The notes beneath the pieces were generated by a model that saw nothing but the letters and a program-made list of their open reading frames with translations, was not told the DNA's origin and did no database searches. Source: a virus. Taken from it: a stretch of 64,000 nucleotides of DNA. The stretch lies in IMG/VR virus record IMGVR_UViG_3300025435_000016, positions 1 to 64,000 of that record; one strand, given 5' to 3'. This document shows, piece by piece, positions 24,456 through 31,946 of the stretch. How positions within the stretch are numbered: position 1 is the first letter of the stretch; the number at the start of each line of letters is the position of its first letter. The position numbers and the translations under genes were made by a program.

Positions 24456-25152
24456 CGAATTTATTTTTTAAATTAAAATATACAGATTTGCAAAGACTAA
24501 AGAATTCTCTATCTGATAAGTCCATCTTTGCCTGATTATACTGTTTTAACACCAATTGGATATTATCTTTGTGATAACCTAACTTGGAATCTATCCTATC
24601 GACCGATACTGTGCTTATCTTCGCATCGGCACATAAAAACAACGGCTGCCCTGATAAAGCACATTTTTTATCTTGTGCGTTGTATAACGTATAAATATCG
24701 TCTGGCGTAATGCTTACTTCAAGATCTCTAAGCTTAGCATTATTAATAATATTTGTCCAAAGTCTCGCCGGTACGTATTGATGTATTAATTTTGGTTGAT
24801 TTTTGCGTATACCTAGTTGACGAACTCGAAGATGTATAAACTGAACAGGCTTATTGAGAGCATCGGCGCAAATTTGCGCACCATGTTTAGAATAATGTTC
24901 TTTTATAAATTCATCATCTGAAACTACATGTTGTATTCTCCATTTTTCGATGCGCTTAAGATGACCACACTGTCGACATCCCTTGCCTTTAAGGTGCCTA
25001 TAAGCATTTTGTTTAAACTGACCGTGCTTGCTGCATATAGCTATAATATCTTTTGTATGACCGCTGTACTTACATAGAGAATAGTCGTATAGATTACCGT
25101 GAACCGTTATAGCGTCCTTTATGAACTGATCAGTATCATACCCAACTGTCAT
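24451..25152 (-). CDS. HNH homing endonuclease
   Basis: A 233-residue protein. Residues 1-65 (FIKDAITVHGNLYDYSLCKY, ICSKHGQFKQ, GKGCRQCGH) match the N-terminal zinc-finger module often fused to phage homing nucleases (DUF723 type). The C-terminal half has the HNH-like pattern CALSGQPLFL, VSVDRIDSKLGYHKDNIQLV and SDREFFSLC seen in free-standing phage HNH enzymes. It lies 7 bases downstream of nrdA, a classic site for homing endonucleases in T4-like phages. It may target an nrd gene in related phages. Confidence 0.82.
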   Translation of the reverse strand: MTVGYDTDQFIKDAITVHGNLYDYSLCKYSGHTKDIIAICSKHGQFKQNAYRHLKGKGCRQCGHLKRIEKWRIQHVVSDDEFIKEHYSKHGAQICADALNKPVQFIHLRVRQLGIRKNQPKLIHQYVPARLWTNIINNAKLRDLEVSITPDDIYTLYNAQDKKCALSGQPLFLCADAKISTVSVDRIDSKLGYHKDNIQLVLKQYNQAKMDLSDREFFSLCKSVYFNLKNKFE

Positions 25153-25159
25153 AAGTCAG

Positions 25160-26812
25160 CTATGCCTCGCAAGAGGTGCATGTAAGAATAGAGCGCGCAA
25201 GCAACTGACTAGGATTAGCACTACGCTGATAATATAGGCTCTTTATACCTTGCTCCCACGCAAAGATAATAAGTTCATTAACATCTTTTGGTTTTGTTTC
25301 AGGGGGAATCATTAAGTTTAATGATTGACCTTGATCGATATATTTCTGCCGTGCTGCAGCTTGTATGACAATTTCTTTTTGCGAAATTTCACCAAATGTT
25401 TTAAATACATCCTTTTCTTCCTGCGTTAAAAAGTCTAAATGTTGAACCGATCCTCCATGTTTAAGAATTGATAACCAAGTATCATCGTCGTGTTTATTTT
25501 TTTCTTTAAGAAGCTTTTTAAGGTAAGGGTTTCTGTATGTAAATTTACCTTTTGCAAGATCTTTTGTATAGTACGTCGAATCGAGAGGTTCAATAGAAGG
25601 TGAGACTTGACCAAGAATAAATGATGAGGATGTAGTCGGTGCAACAGCTAGTGTCGTCGTATTTCTACGCTTATAACCTTTAAGAAGAGGTGGTTCGCCT
25701 AATAAAACCGCAAGCTGTTCAGTGGCATGGTCCGCTTTCTCTCTAATATGCTTCCAAATTTGACCATTAAGCATTTTAGCAGTCATGGTTTCAAATCCAA
25801 TCATTTTCGATTGAAGAAGCGAATGCCATCCAAGTACTCCGACACCAAGTGCTCGATGATTAACAGCGAAATTACGAGCATGTTCCATAAATTTAACACC
25901 TTCTGTTTTGATAATAAATTCTGTCATTACAGCATCTAGGAAATAAACCAGAGTTTCAACAGCATCAGTATCTTTCCATTCATCCCAATGTAATAAATTT
26001 AAAGACGATAAATCACAAACAAACGATTCATCTTTTGATGAAGGTAGAAAAATTTCGCTACAAAGATTACTTGCATTAATCCTCATGTTCTTATCTTTAT
26101 AGATCTGTGGTTTATTATTGTTAGCATTATCAGTGAAAAATATATATGGATATCCAGTTTCAAAACGCTTTTGAATAACCCTACCCCAAAGCTTTCTCTT
26201 ATCCTTATCACCGTCAATCATAGATTTCATCCAATCATCTGATACACACACGCCAATTGAAAGATTTTGAATTTCATCACCTTCGCCGCGAATTTTAAGA
26301 AATTCTTCAATATCTCCATGATCCACTGGGAGATAGGCTGCAAATGATCCGCGGCGCACGTTACCTTGTGAAATGTAGTTTGTCAATGATTCAAAAACAG
26401 TTAATTGATGATGCACGCCTGTTGCCTCGCCTCCTGTAGAAATGCTAGCGCCCCGCGGCCGCACGTCGCCAAAATAACCTGAAGTACCGCCTCCTACCTT
26501 CGACATGACCCCTACTTCAGCCATCTTATAGAGAATAGAATCCATATCATCTTCTATATGCGAATTAAAACATGATATCGGCATTCCACGCTTACGTCCG
26601 AAATTTGACCAAATCGGTGAACTTAAGCTGAACCATCCTCTCGAGACGTAGTCTTCAAACTTATCAGCAAACCCTTTAACACCTAGATACTTCTCAGCAA
26701 TTTTAGCGATATCACTAATACGCTGTTCGGCAGTCTCACCTTCTAAAAGATAGCCTCGCTCAAGAAACTTACGCGAATCTTTGTTAAGCCAATAATATTT
26801 TTCTGTTACCAT
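25160..26812 (-). CDS. nrdA: Ribonucleotide reductase, class I, large subunit
   Basis: A 550-residue catalytic subunit that reduces ribonucleoside diphosphates for phage DNA synthesis. All key residues are visible: redox cysteines C81 (MPISCFN) and C266 (FVCDLSS), the active-site N249, C251 and E253 (NLCSEI), the radical-transfer tyrosines Y527-Y528 (SLYYQRS) and the C-terminal shuttle pair C545 and C548 (CTSCEA). It is shorter than the bacterial enzyme of about 760 residues because the N-terminal ATP-cone is missing, so dATP inhibition through that domain should be absent. It lies 36 bases downstream of nrdB. The start is the ATG at 26812. Confidence 0.95.
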   Translation of the reverse strand: MVTEKYYWLNKDSRKFLERGYLLEGETAEQRISDIAKIAEKYLGVKGFADKFEDYVSRGWFSLSSPIWSNFGRKRGMPISCFNSHIEDDMDSILYKMAEVGVMSKVGGGTSGYFGDVRPRGASISTGGEATGVHHQLTVFESLTNYISQGNVRRGSFAAYLPVDHGDIEEFLKIRGEGDEIQNLSIGVCVSDDWMKSMIDGDKDKRKLWGRVIQKRFETGYPYIFFTDNANNNKPQIYKDKNMRINASNLCSEIFLPSSKDESFVCDLSSLNLLHWDEWKDTDAVETLVYFLDAVMTEFIIKTEGVKFMEHARNFAVNHRALGVGVLGWHSLLQSKMIGFETMTAKMLNGQIWKHIREKADHATEQLAVLLGEPPLLKGYKRRNTTTLAVAPTTSSSFILGQVSPSIEPLDSTYYTKDLAKGKFTYRNPYLKKLLKEKNKHDDDTWLSILKHGGSVQHLDFLTQEEKDVFKTFGEISQKEIVIQAAARQKYIDQGQSLNLMIPPETKPKDVNELIIFAWEQGIKSLYYQRSANPSQLLARSILTCTSCEA

Positions 26813-26848
26813 AATTTTATTATAATTTATAAATTTGCAATTTCTAGC

Positions 26849-27820
26849 TTAGAATAGATCGTCTTCAGAAAAACTTTGCGACTTCTTTGAATAATTTACT
26901 GGTCTGGAATGAAAAAAATCTGTTAAGTTGTTGCCATGTAACTCCTCGTTGAACCAGTTCGAAGCTTTTAACAGCTCTTTATCAACTTCAAACGGCTTAT
27001 GGAATCCAATCCCTTCCAACGACTCATTAATCCTGTTCTTAATAAACTCTTTAAGAAGAGGAGCATTGAGATTCTCTTCATTAATACCGTTTAACATCCA
27101 ATCGACAATATTTGCTTCAGCTTTAAACGCTTCGTGAGCTTCATGGAGGATCTTATCTTCAAGCTCTTGATCAAATAGCTCTGGATACTCTTCTCTGATT
27201 GTATTAATGATCTTTGTACCAACAAGTCCGTGAATGTTTTCTTCATTACGAGTATACTTGACTTGCTGATCGGTATCCTTAAGAACGTTCTTAAAACGTG
27301 CAAACCAATTGATAACGTAGAACTGACTAAAGAGTGATACATTCTCAATAAGAAGAGTAAAGAGAGCAATAGCATATAGATACTGCTTCTTTGAATCCTT
27401 GAAACAACGCTTTGTATACTTCTTAAGATACTTTACACGCCCTTGTATCCAAGGCAGTTCTAAGTTCTTTTCAAAGATATCTTCAAGGCCAAGAACAGAA
27501 AGAAGGCGTTCGTAAGCGTTGTTATGAATAACTTCTGTGTTGGCCATAACATACCCGAGATCATAGATAGAGGGATGTGGTAGATTATCTCCTAAACGTG
27601 CCCAGAACGTTTTAACAGACACTTCAATCTGACCGATAGCTGATAGAACTCTAATTACAGCCTCTCTTTCCTGATCGGTTAAGTTAACTTTAAATTGTTG
27701 AATATCGGACTTAAAGCTGAATTCCTTATCTGTCCAGAAGCCATTGTGCATTGCCTCCACGAATTCTTCTGTCCATTTGTAGTTATTAGGTTTACGGTAT
27801 ATTTGTTCGTCGAAAATCAT
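26849..27820 (-). CDS. nrdB: Ribonucleotide reductase, class I, small subunit
   Basis: A 323-residue di-iron radical subunit. Metal ligands and radical residues are in place: E66 (GQIEVSVK), E96-x2-H99 with the tyrosyl-radical candidate Y103 (NTEVIHNNAYERL), E159 (LLIENVSLF), and E194-x2-H197 (EENIHGLVG). The C-terminus (SFSEDDLF) resembles tails that bind the large subunit. It is transcribed with nrdA. A GATAAATA motif about 15 bases upstream could be its promoter. Confidence 0.95.
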   Translation of the reverse strand: MIFDEQIYRKPNNYKWTEEFVEAMHNGFWTDKEFSFKSDIQQFKVNLTDQEREAVIRVLSAIGQIEVSVKTFWARLGDNLPHPSIYDLGYVMANTEVIHNNAYERLLSVLGLEDIFEKNLELPWIQGRVKYLKKYTKRCFKDSKKQYLYAIALFTLLIENVSLFSQFYVINWFARFKNVLKDTDQQVKYTRNEENIHGLVGTKIINTIREEYPELFDQELEDKILHEAHEAFKAEANIVDWMLNGINEENLNAPLLKEFIKNRINESLEGIGFHKPFEVDKELLKASNWFNEELHGNNLTDFFHSRPVNYSKKSQSFSEDDLF

Positions 27821-27969
27821 GGTTGTAGTTGTTTTTATTTATCAGGTTCTCACAAGTCATCTCATAGGTAAAACGAAACTTTAATGTGAAAATCTAATAC
27901 AATAATAGCCTAAATACCAGCTAAAGCAATAGATACTTTTATAAAGTAAAAATTACTATAACTAATTAA

Positions 27970-28224
27970 TTAAGAACAAGTACTACGCGAAAAATTCTTA
28001 ACACAACTCCTAGCACCTACTGGCTCATAATACATCTTGGTCTCAGAGAAAGACTTAGGAGACATGATCTGAATCTCGGCACCGGTTTTGTGTGAGAACA
28101 CCATTCGTCCTAGTCTTGGCTTTACAACGTTATGCTTATGGGCACAGGATGAACAAAACAAAGTATTTGGAAGTACTTCAAGGCGTTCGAGTTCAATACT
28201 ATTATTACAGGTTCTACAATTCAT
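27970..28224 (-). CDS. DksA/TraR-type zinc-finger protein
   Basis: An 84-residue protein from ATG at 28224. A zinc ribbon at the N-terminus, C3-x2-C6 and C24-x2-C27 (MNCRTCNNSIELERLEVLPN, then FCSSCAH), has the spacing and the RLxxLP segment of the DksA/TraR C4 finger. A longer frame from 28260 adds only a hydrophobic extension. It lacks the long coiled coil of DksA, so an effect on RNA polymerase is only a possibility. Confidence 0.62.
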   Translation of the reverse strand: MNCRTCNNSIELERLEVLPNTLFCSSCAHKHNVVKPRLGRMVFSHKTGAEIQIMSPKSFSETKMYYEPVGARSCVKNFSRSTCS

Positions 28225-28262
28225 ACAAATGAGAATATACAGAAATAAGAGAATACGCAAGC

Positions 28263-28496
28263 TTAAATTTTAACTACCATCTGATCATCAGAATTCCAAT
28301 TTTGAATATTATATTTCGGAAAATATCTTTGAACCTTCTTCTTTGGTTTATAGTCTTTAATACGATAGGGGTTTTCATCTGTATAGTGCCACCAATAATC
28401 CTTTAGATGTTTATTTACTTCAGACATTGTCTTATAAGGTGAGCAGAGAGAAGGGACCCAGGCTTTACCTGTCCATCGTTCAATAACAAATTTCAT
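28263..28496 (-). CDS. Hypothetical protein
   Basis: A 77-residue aromatic-rich protein (RWTGKAWVPSLCSPYKTMSE, HLKDYWWHYTDENPYRIKDY). The start overlaps the stop of the upstream membrane protein (TAATG arrangement), indicating translational coupling. No family recognised. Confidence 0.65.
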   Translation of the reverse strand: MKFVIERWTGKAWVPSLCSPYKTMSEVNKHLKDYWWHYTDENPYRIKDYKPKKKVQRYFPKYNIQNWNSDDQMVVKI

Positions 28497-28696
28497 TATT
28501 TCTTCTCCTTATCAATAAAGCGACCAGGTCGTGAGAAAGAATAATATAACATTGCTGCAGCAAACCAGGTTTCAATATTAATACAAATATGTAAACTAAA
28601 CAATGTATTAATAGCCCAGATTAGGGCAATAGGGCAGGTAATAAACAGAATTACAGCAAATGCAATAAGACCGAGTCCGGAGATAGTGTTAATCAT
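28496..28696 (-). CDS. Small two-helix membrane protein
   Basis: A 66-residue protein from ATG at 28696 (MINTISGLGLIAFAVILFIT) with two predicted membrane helices and a basic C-terminus (SRPGRFIDKEKK). A longer frame upstream adds only a hydrophobic stretch and is less likely. Its role is unknown. Confidence 0.6.
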   Translation of the reverse strand: MINTISGLGLIAFAVILFITCPIALIWAINTLFSLHICINIETWFAAAMLYYSFSRPGRFIDKEKK

Positions 28697-28746
28697 ATAT
28701 CTATAATAAAATATAAAAAAATAAAAAGCAAGCAAACATTCAAATA

Positions 28747-28820
28747 TGGTAGGAGTAGAGGGTAACGCTCCCTCTTCAATAGATTAAAAGTCTATTGCAT
28801 CACTTTAATGCTTTACTCCC
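28747..28820 (-). tRNA. tRNA-Lys (UUU) with non-canonical D and T loops
   Basis: The cloverleaf has a 7-bp acceptor (GGGAGUA with UACUCCU, one G-U), an anticodon arm AUAGA-CUUUUAA-UCUAU, and an encoded CCA. The T-loop is AGCGUUA instead of UUCRANU, and the D-loop UAAAGUG lacks the GG pair. The same T-loop occurs in the tRNA-Tyr of this window. All stems pair well. Confidence 0.85.
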
Positions 28821-28825
28821 AAAAG

Positions 28826-28901
28826 TGGTACACCCGGCTGGATTCAAACCAGCGACCAAGGGTTTAGAAAACCCCTGCTCTATTCCCTGAGCTACGGGTG
28901 C
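28826..28901 (-). tRNA. tRNA-Arg (UCU)
   Basis: A complete cloverleaf with acceptor GCACCCG/CGGGUGU, anticodon loop UUUCUAA (anticodon UCU) and encoded CCA. The T-loop is UUUGAAU, with U for C56. It reads AGA/AGG codons and lies 5 bases from tRNA-Lys. Confidence 0.93.
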
Positions 28902-28907
28902 GTAAAT

Positions 28908-29087
28908 TTAATGATGATGAAGTTCAGCGGTTGGTAGAGGTCGATAGGATCGGATAAAGTTCTTAATAGGGTCACTAAGAATTAATCCTATTGATAGGAC
29001 TGTTAAGAATGCAAAAACATATCCATAGAAAATTTGCATCTTAAGAGTTTGACTAAGGGTTTGTTTTTGTTGTTGTTCGAGTTTCAT
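28908..29087 (-). CDS. Small membrane protein
   Basis: A 59-residue protein from ATG at 29087 (MKLEQQQKQTLSQTLKMQIF) with one predicted membrane helix (YVFAFLTVLSIGLILS) and a basic tail ending AELHHH. A longer frame would start inside the tRNA-Leu gene, so this start is preferred. It lies between two tRNA genes. Confidence 0.6.
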   Translation of the reverse strand: MKLEQQQKQTLSQTLKMQIFYGYVFAFLTVLSIGLILSDPIKNFIRSYRPLPTAELHHH

Positions 29088-29093
29088 ATAAAA

Positions 29094-29169
29094 TGGTAGT
29101 GGCGGAGAGATTCGAACTCTCACTTAACGAGGCTTAAACTCGTTGCCTCTGCCGTTGGGCTACGCCACC
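29094..29169 (-). tRNA. tRNA-Leu (UAA), short variable arm
   Basis: Acceptor GGUGGCG/CGCCACU, T-arm GAGAG-UUCGAAU-CUCUC, anticodon loop UUUAAGC (anticodon UAA), discriminator A73 and encoded CCA. The variable region is only UAAGU, whereas bacterial tRNA-Leu normally has a long variable arm. Confidence 0.85.
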
Positions 29170-29176
29170 AAATTTG

Positions 29177-29500
29177 TTAATACCATTTTAGATGAACTGG
29201 CTTATTATGGCAATCAAGAAATTCACCTTGTTTAAACTCAATACACTTATAGGTACCTATCTCTTCTAGGAATAGTTTATCTCCAGATGTCATAGGATTA
29301 ACATATCGATTACCGTATTTAGTAATAGGGGCATTATTACAAATATATCCTAGTTCACAAGCTGCTTTGAGAAGGGACTTATCCTTACCAGTTCTTGATA
29401 CCTTCTTCTGAGCACGTTCAATAACTCGATGCATCTTTTTGAAAGAGCGTTCAAGGTCTTTAGCTTTAGAATCTATATCTTTTAGGATGTATTGTTTCAT
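29177..29500 (-). CDS. Hypothetical protein
   Basis: A 107-residue basic protein. A helical N-terminal half (KDLERSFKKMHRVIERAQKK) is followed by a Cys-containing C-terminal half (ACELGYICNNAP, GTYKCIEFKQGEFLDCHNKP). It is flanked by tRNA genes. No family recognised. Confidence 0.65.
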   Translation of the reverse strand: MKQYILKDIDSKAKDLERSFKKMHRVIERAQKKVSRTGKDKSLLKAACELGYICNNAPITKYGNRYVNPMTSGDKLFLEEIGTYKCIEFKQGEFLDCHNKPVHLKWY

Positions 29501-29510
29501 TTAAAAATAA

Positions 29511-29599
29511 GACCTGCCCGGATTCGAACCGAGATTTCTGGATTATCTATCCAACGGCTAAGGTATAAGCTTAGTGTTTTACCCTTAAACTACAGGTCC
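29511..29599 (-). tRNA. Atypical tRNA with an extra hairpin, probably Ile
   Basis: The acceptor (GGACCUG/CAGGUCU), D-arm and T-arm (CUCGG-UUCGAAU-CCGGG) are normal. Between D- and T-arms there are two hairpins instead of one: CUAAG-CUUAUAC-CUUAG, with U33 and anticodon UAU, and UUGGA-UAGAUAA-UCCAG, which would give GAU but with A at position 33. Either reading is isoleucine. CCA is not encoded. Mature identity is uncertain. Confidence 0.7.
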
Positions 29600-29607
29600 G
29601 TAAAATA

Positions 29608-29778
29608 TTAAGGCAGTTGCTCCTCTTCTGGGTTTAGAAGCTCTTTAATCTCAGCGTTAATACGCTTAATCTCTTCATTAAATCCTTTAGCTGATGCTTT
29701 CTTGCGGATTTTCATATCCTCAAGTTCTGTACAAAGTTGAAATACTTGAGCTTCTCTAGATGGTTTTGAAGTGGTCAT
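29608..29778 (-). CDS. Small coiled-coil protein
   Basis: A 56-residue protein (MTTSKPSREAQVFQLCTELE) with charged helical repeats (GFNEEIKRINAEIKELLNPE). It starts 3 bases after the stop of the 38-residue membrane peptide and ends just after the Ile-like tRNA. Function unknown. Confidence 0.62.
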   Translation of the reverse strand: MTTSKPSREAQVFQLCTELEDMKIRKKASAKGFNEEIKRINAEIKELLNPEEEQLP

Positions 29779-29781
29779 AAT

Positions 29782-29898
29782 TTACCAGGACATTATATAA
29801 AGAATTTCACTAATAAGCAAGAAAATAAAAAATAAAACTGCAACCCAACTATTCCAGATATTTTGAAAAAAGATTCTAAGTGGGTTGAGCTTAATCAT
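29782..29898 (-). CDS. 38-residue membrane peptide
   Basis: Product MIKLNPLRIFFQNIWNSWVA, then a single hydrophobic helix (VLFFIFLLISEILYIMSW). It fits tightly between the HELLH-containing gene and the coiled-coil gene, with 3 bases to the next start. A small toxin, holin-like or membrane-anchor role is possible but unproven. Confidence 0.5.
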   Translation of the reverse strand: MIKLNPLRIFFQNIWNSWVAVLFFIFLLISEILYIMSW

Positions 29899-29909
29899 TA
29901 ACAATAATA

Positions 29910-30740
29910 CTACGCCAACTCTTCGGATGAGTCAAGCTTCTTCTTATCAGCTGCTTGTAATCGTTGATAGTAGAAATAAAGCTTCTTTTTGAAGTCTTTA
30001 TAATACTTGGAGAATTGCGGGTTATCTTTATTACGAAATAGAGCCTTTAAAAACCGAACCTCGTTCTTTAGATAATTTGGAAGATCTTGATCTGAAACAA
30101 TTTTCGGTGAACGGATGAACTTATCTAAGAGGCGTAAGAAACCTGTACGTTGATTCTCCCAAAATTTTCTATTTGAGCCTTTCTTTAAATTCTGAAGAAT
30201 AAGCATGTACTGACGATCCATTTCATGGATAAGAGAGGCAAGCTGAACGGGGTACTCACTAGGTGAGAGAAAATACCCTCGTTCACTTCGTATTGTCTCT
30301 CTACCACTTGGAAGCGTTCTTTTATTAAGAGCTCTCCTATACTCAGGGGTTAGTGTCTTATAGTGTTGTTTAGCGTGAAGCAGTTCATGAACAATCTTAT
30401 TACGCTTCATTAAGGTTGTAAGTTTATTGAAATGTTTATAGTAAAGCTCTATAACATTTTCCTTTCTTTCATAAGCAGCATCTGCAGCAAAATCTTCAAA
30501 TGAAACATAAACAGGAACGTAATTCTCTTCCTTTGTCTCGTTATCAAAATACTTAATTGTATTAATAAGCATTCGGTTATCCTTAATGACATCGGAAAAT
30601 CTTTTCATAGCATTATAGACGCTTAGATTCTCTTGACCGAAATACCGCTCATACGCATTAAGCGCGCCCTCTACCTGCTTATTTTCCTGGGCATTAAGCT
30701 CATAAGCTTTTTCAACTATAAAGGACTTAAAAGAAAGCAT
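29910..30740 (-). CDS. HExxH protein with CTS-like leader
   Basis: A 276-residue protein from ATG at 30740. It begins MLSFKSFIVEKAYEL, similar to the capsid-targeting sequence of T4 head-packaged proteins, whose consensus ends in F-I/L-x-E before the cleavage site. IVHELLHAKQHY gives zincin residues H118, E119 and H122. The C-terminal half is helical and basic (LRLLDKFIRSPKI, YYKDFKKKLYFYYQRLQAAD). It may be an injected or packaged metalloprotease. Both the leader role and the activity are inference. Confidence 0.68.
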   Translation of the reverse strand: MLSFKSFIVEKAYELNAQENKQVEGALNAYERYFGQENLSVYNAMKRFSDVIKDNRMLINTIKYFDNETKEENYVPVYVSFEDFAADAAYERKENVIELYYKHFNKLTTLMKRNKIVHELLHAKQHYKTLTPEYRRALNKRTLPSGRETIRSERGYFLSPSEYPVQLASLIHEMDRQYMLILQNLKKGSNRKFWENQRTGFLRLLDKFIRSPKIVSDQDLPNYLKNEVRFLKALFRNKDNPQFSKYYKDFKKKLYFYYQRLQAADKKKLDSSEELA

Positions 30741-30749
30741 CAATGATAC

Positions 30750-30932
30750 TTATCTATTCTGTTTAATCCTCTTATCTAGAGCTTTTGCTTTACGCTTTTT
30801 CTTATCTATCGGCGTTTCAAAATAACGCTTAGCTCTAACTGTCTCAAGAACATAATCAACGTCCATTTTATTTTTTAAACGTTTTAGGGTACGGTCAATA
30901 TCTTCCCCGCTTCTAGGTGTCACCGAATGCAT
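30750..30932 (-). CDS. rpsU: Ribosomal protein bS21 homolog
   Basis: A 60-residue protein with the bS21 layout: PRSGEDIDRTLKRLKNKMDV, then RAKRYFETPIDKKKRKAKAL and a basic helical tail (DKRIKQNR). In bacteria bS21 binds the 30S platform near the 16S 3' end and influences initiation. Homologs are known from large phages and could reprogram host ribosomes. No strong Shine-Dalgarno is seen before its ATG. It overlaps nothing and lies between CTS-leader genes. Confidence 0.82.
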   Translation of the reverse strand: MHSVTPRSGEDIDRTLKRLKNKMDVDYVLETVRAKRYFETPIDKKKRKAKALDKRIKQNR

Positions 30933-30937
30933 AAAAA

Positions 30938-31411
30938 TTAATCACCAAAATATCTATTTCGACTACCAGGTCCGTGGTAGTAGTCGTGCATCGTATCAGC
31001 GTGGCTCTTCTCTTTCTCTACTTCTTTCATATCAGCTGGCTGAACATCTTTAATAGCAATTTCTTTTCTTAACTCTTCAGGAGTACTACCAAATCCTGAA
31101 TGATTTATCTTGTTCCAGAACTCATCTTCAGAGTGAGCAAAGATGTGACGTATATCAGGGCGTCCACTAGAGTGAGACTTATACTCCCAGCTTATGGCTT
31201 TCTTAGTCTTAGGATCAAACTTATAATTAGTCGTATAGAGGATCTCGTAAGTATACTTCTTTAAGCTTTTTTCTTGATTAGCGTCATTTTGAGCTGTTTC
31301 TTTATCTTCGTGATCAAGAGCTCCAGCACGAAGGTCATCTGAGTTAAAATCTTTATCTGATTCGTGATAAATTCTTGTATACGCTTCGGCAATAAGTTGT
31401 TCGTCGTTCAT
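30938..31411 (-). CDS. Hypothetical protein with prohead-protease-like site
   Basis: A 157-residue, charged protein. The start MNDEQLIAEAYTRIYHESDK contains LIAEA, like the T4 gp21-type cleavage sites (I/L-x-E before A/G/S). The rest has no recognised domain and ends HDYYHGPGSRNRYFGD. An AATAAATA lies 9 bases upstream. Confidence 0.65.
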   Translation of the reverse strand: MNDEQLIAEAYTRIYHESDKDFNSDDLRAGALDHEDKETAQNDANQEKSLKKYTYEILYTTNYKFDPKTKKAISWEYKSHSSGRPDIRHIFAHSEDEFWNKINHSGFGSTPEELRKEIAIKDVQPADMKEVEKEKSHADTMHDYYHGPGSRNRYFGD

Positions 31412-31420
31412 ATGTCGAAT

Positions 31421-31428
31421 TATTTATT
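31421..31428 (-). promoter_or_regulatory. T4-late-type promoter motif
   Basis: AATAAATA on the minus strand, 9 bases before the ATG at 31411, predicting a leader of about 3 bases. Confidence 0.5.
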
Positions 31429-31753
31429 AAAAATCATCGTTGTTTTCTATAATAGCAGTCTCTGCTTTAAGTTTTTCAAGATAAGCTACAATTTCTTGGG
31501 TTACAAGCTCTTTTGCTTCTTCTTCCATCCATCCATAATGACAAATAGCTTCATTACTCTTTCGTTCTTCAATAAGATAACAGAGTTCACTAAGCTCAGA
31601 GAAAATAGCTTTGACTCTCTGATTATGTCCACGAACAAAATCAGCACGAGATAGCTCATGATTAATGATTCTATTCTGTACATACCAGTTATAGATATGC
31701 TTATTGAATTCCTCTGTTAGTTCGATTTCCTCTAATGTATATTCTTCACTCAT
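31427..31753 (-). CDS. Hypothetical acidic protein
   Basis: A 108-residue protein from ATG at 31753 (MSEEYTLEEIELTEEFNKHI), whose start overlaps the stop of the 66-residue gene by 8 bases. It is acidic and helical (GWMEEEAKELVTQEIVAYLE). A longer frame exists but would run through the upstream gene. No family recognised. Confidence 0.62.
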   Translation of the reverse strand: MSEEYTLEEIELTEEFNKHIYNWYVQNRIINHELSRADFVRGHNQRVKAIFSELSELCYLIEERKSNEAICHYGWMEEEAKELVTQEIVAYLEKLKAETAIIENNDDF

Positions 31754-31946
31754 TTTCTGGTAATTTCCATACAATATATCCCGCTCTCTCGTCGTAGTCA
31801 AGCGAAAGGGACATAAACTTTTGATACAATGACCAACAGGGACCTGAGATAAGTTTACGGGTAATTTCATTCCAATCCGTCCAGCAAATTACCTTCCAGG
31901 TAAAATCACCTAGATGGTAAAAAAGTATAGCTAAGAACTCGTTCAT
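31746..31946 (-). CDS. Hypothetical protein
   Basis: A 66-residue, tryptophan-rich protein (LGDFTWKVICWTDWNEITRK, LSLDYDERAGYIVWKLPENE). Short proteins with this W-rich pattern are common among phage accessory genes. It overlaps both neighbours by a few bases, forming a translationally coupled chain. Confidence 0.6.
   Translation of the reverse strand: MNEFLAILFYHLGDFTWKVICWTDWNEITRKLISGPCWSLYQKFMSLSLDYDERAGYIVWKLPENE

Noticed and set aside
28747-28820. Plus-strand tRNA-Phe reading of the tRNA-Lys locus
   Set aside because: The plus strand gives an AAA anticodon but no CCA end and poor T-arm; the minus strand has A-CCA and the same loops as tRNA-Tyr.
28908-29123. Longer start for the 59-residue membrane protein
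   Set aside because: It would begin inside the tRNA-Leu gene; the internal ATG at 29087 is just outside it.
29094-29169. Ochre suppressor tRNA
   Set aside because: The anticodon is UAA, which reads UUA (Leu). A UAA suppressor would need UUA.
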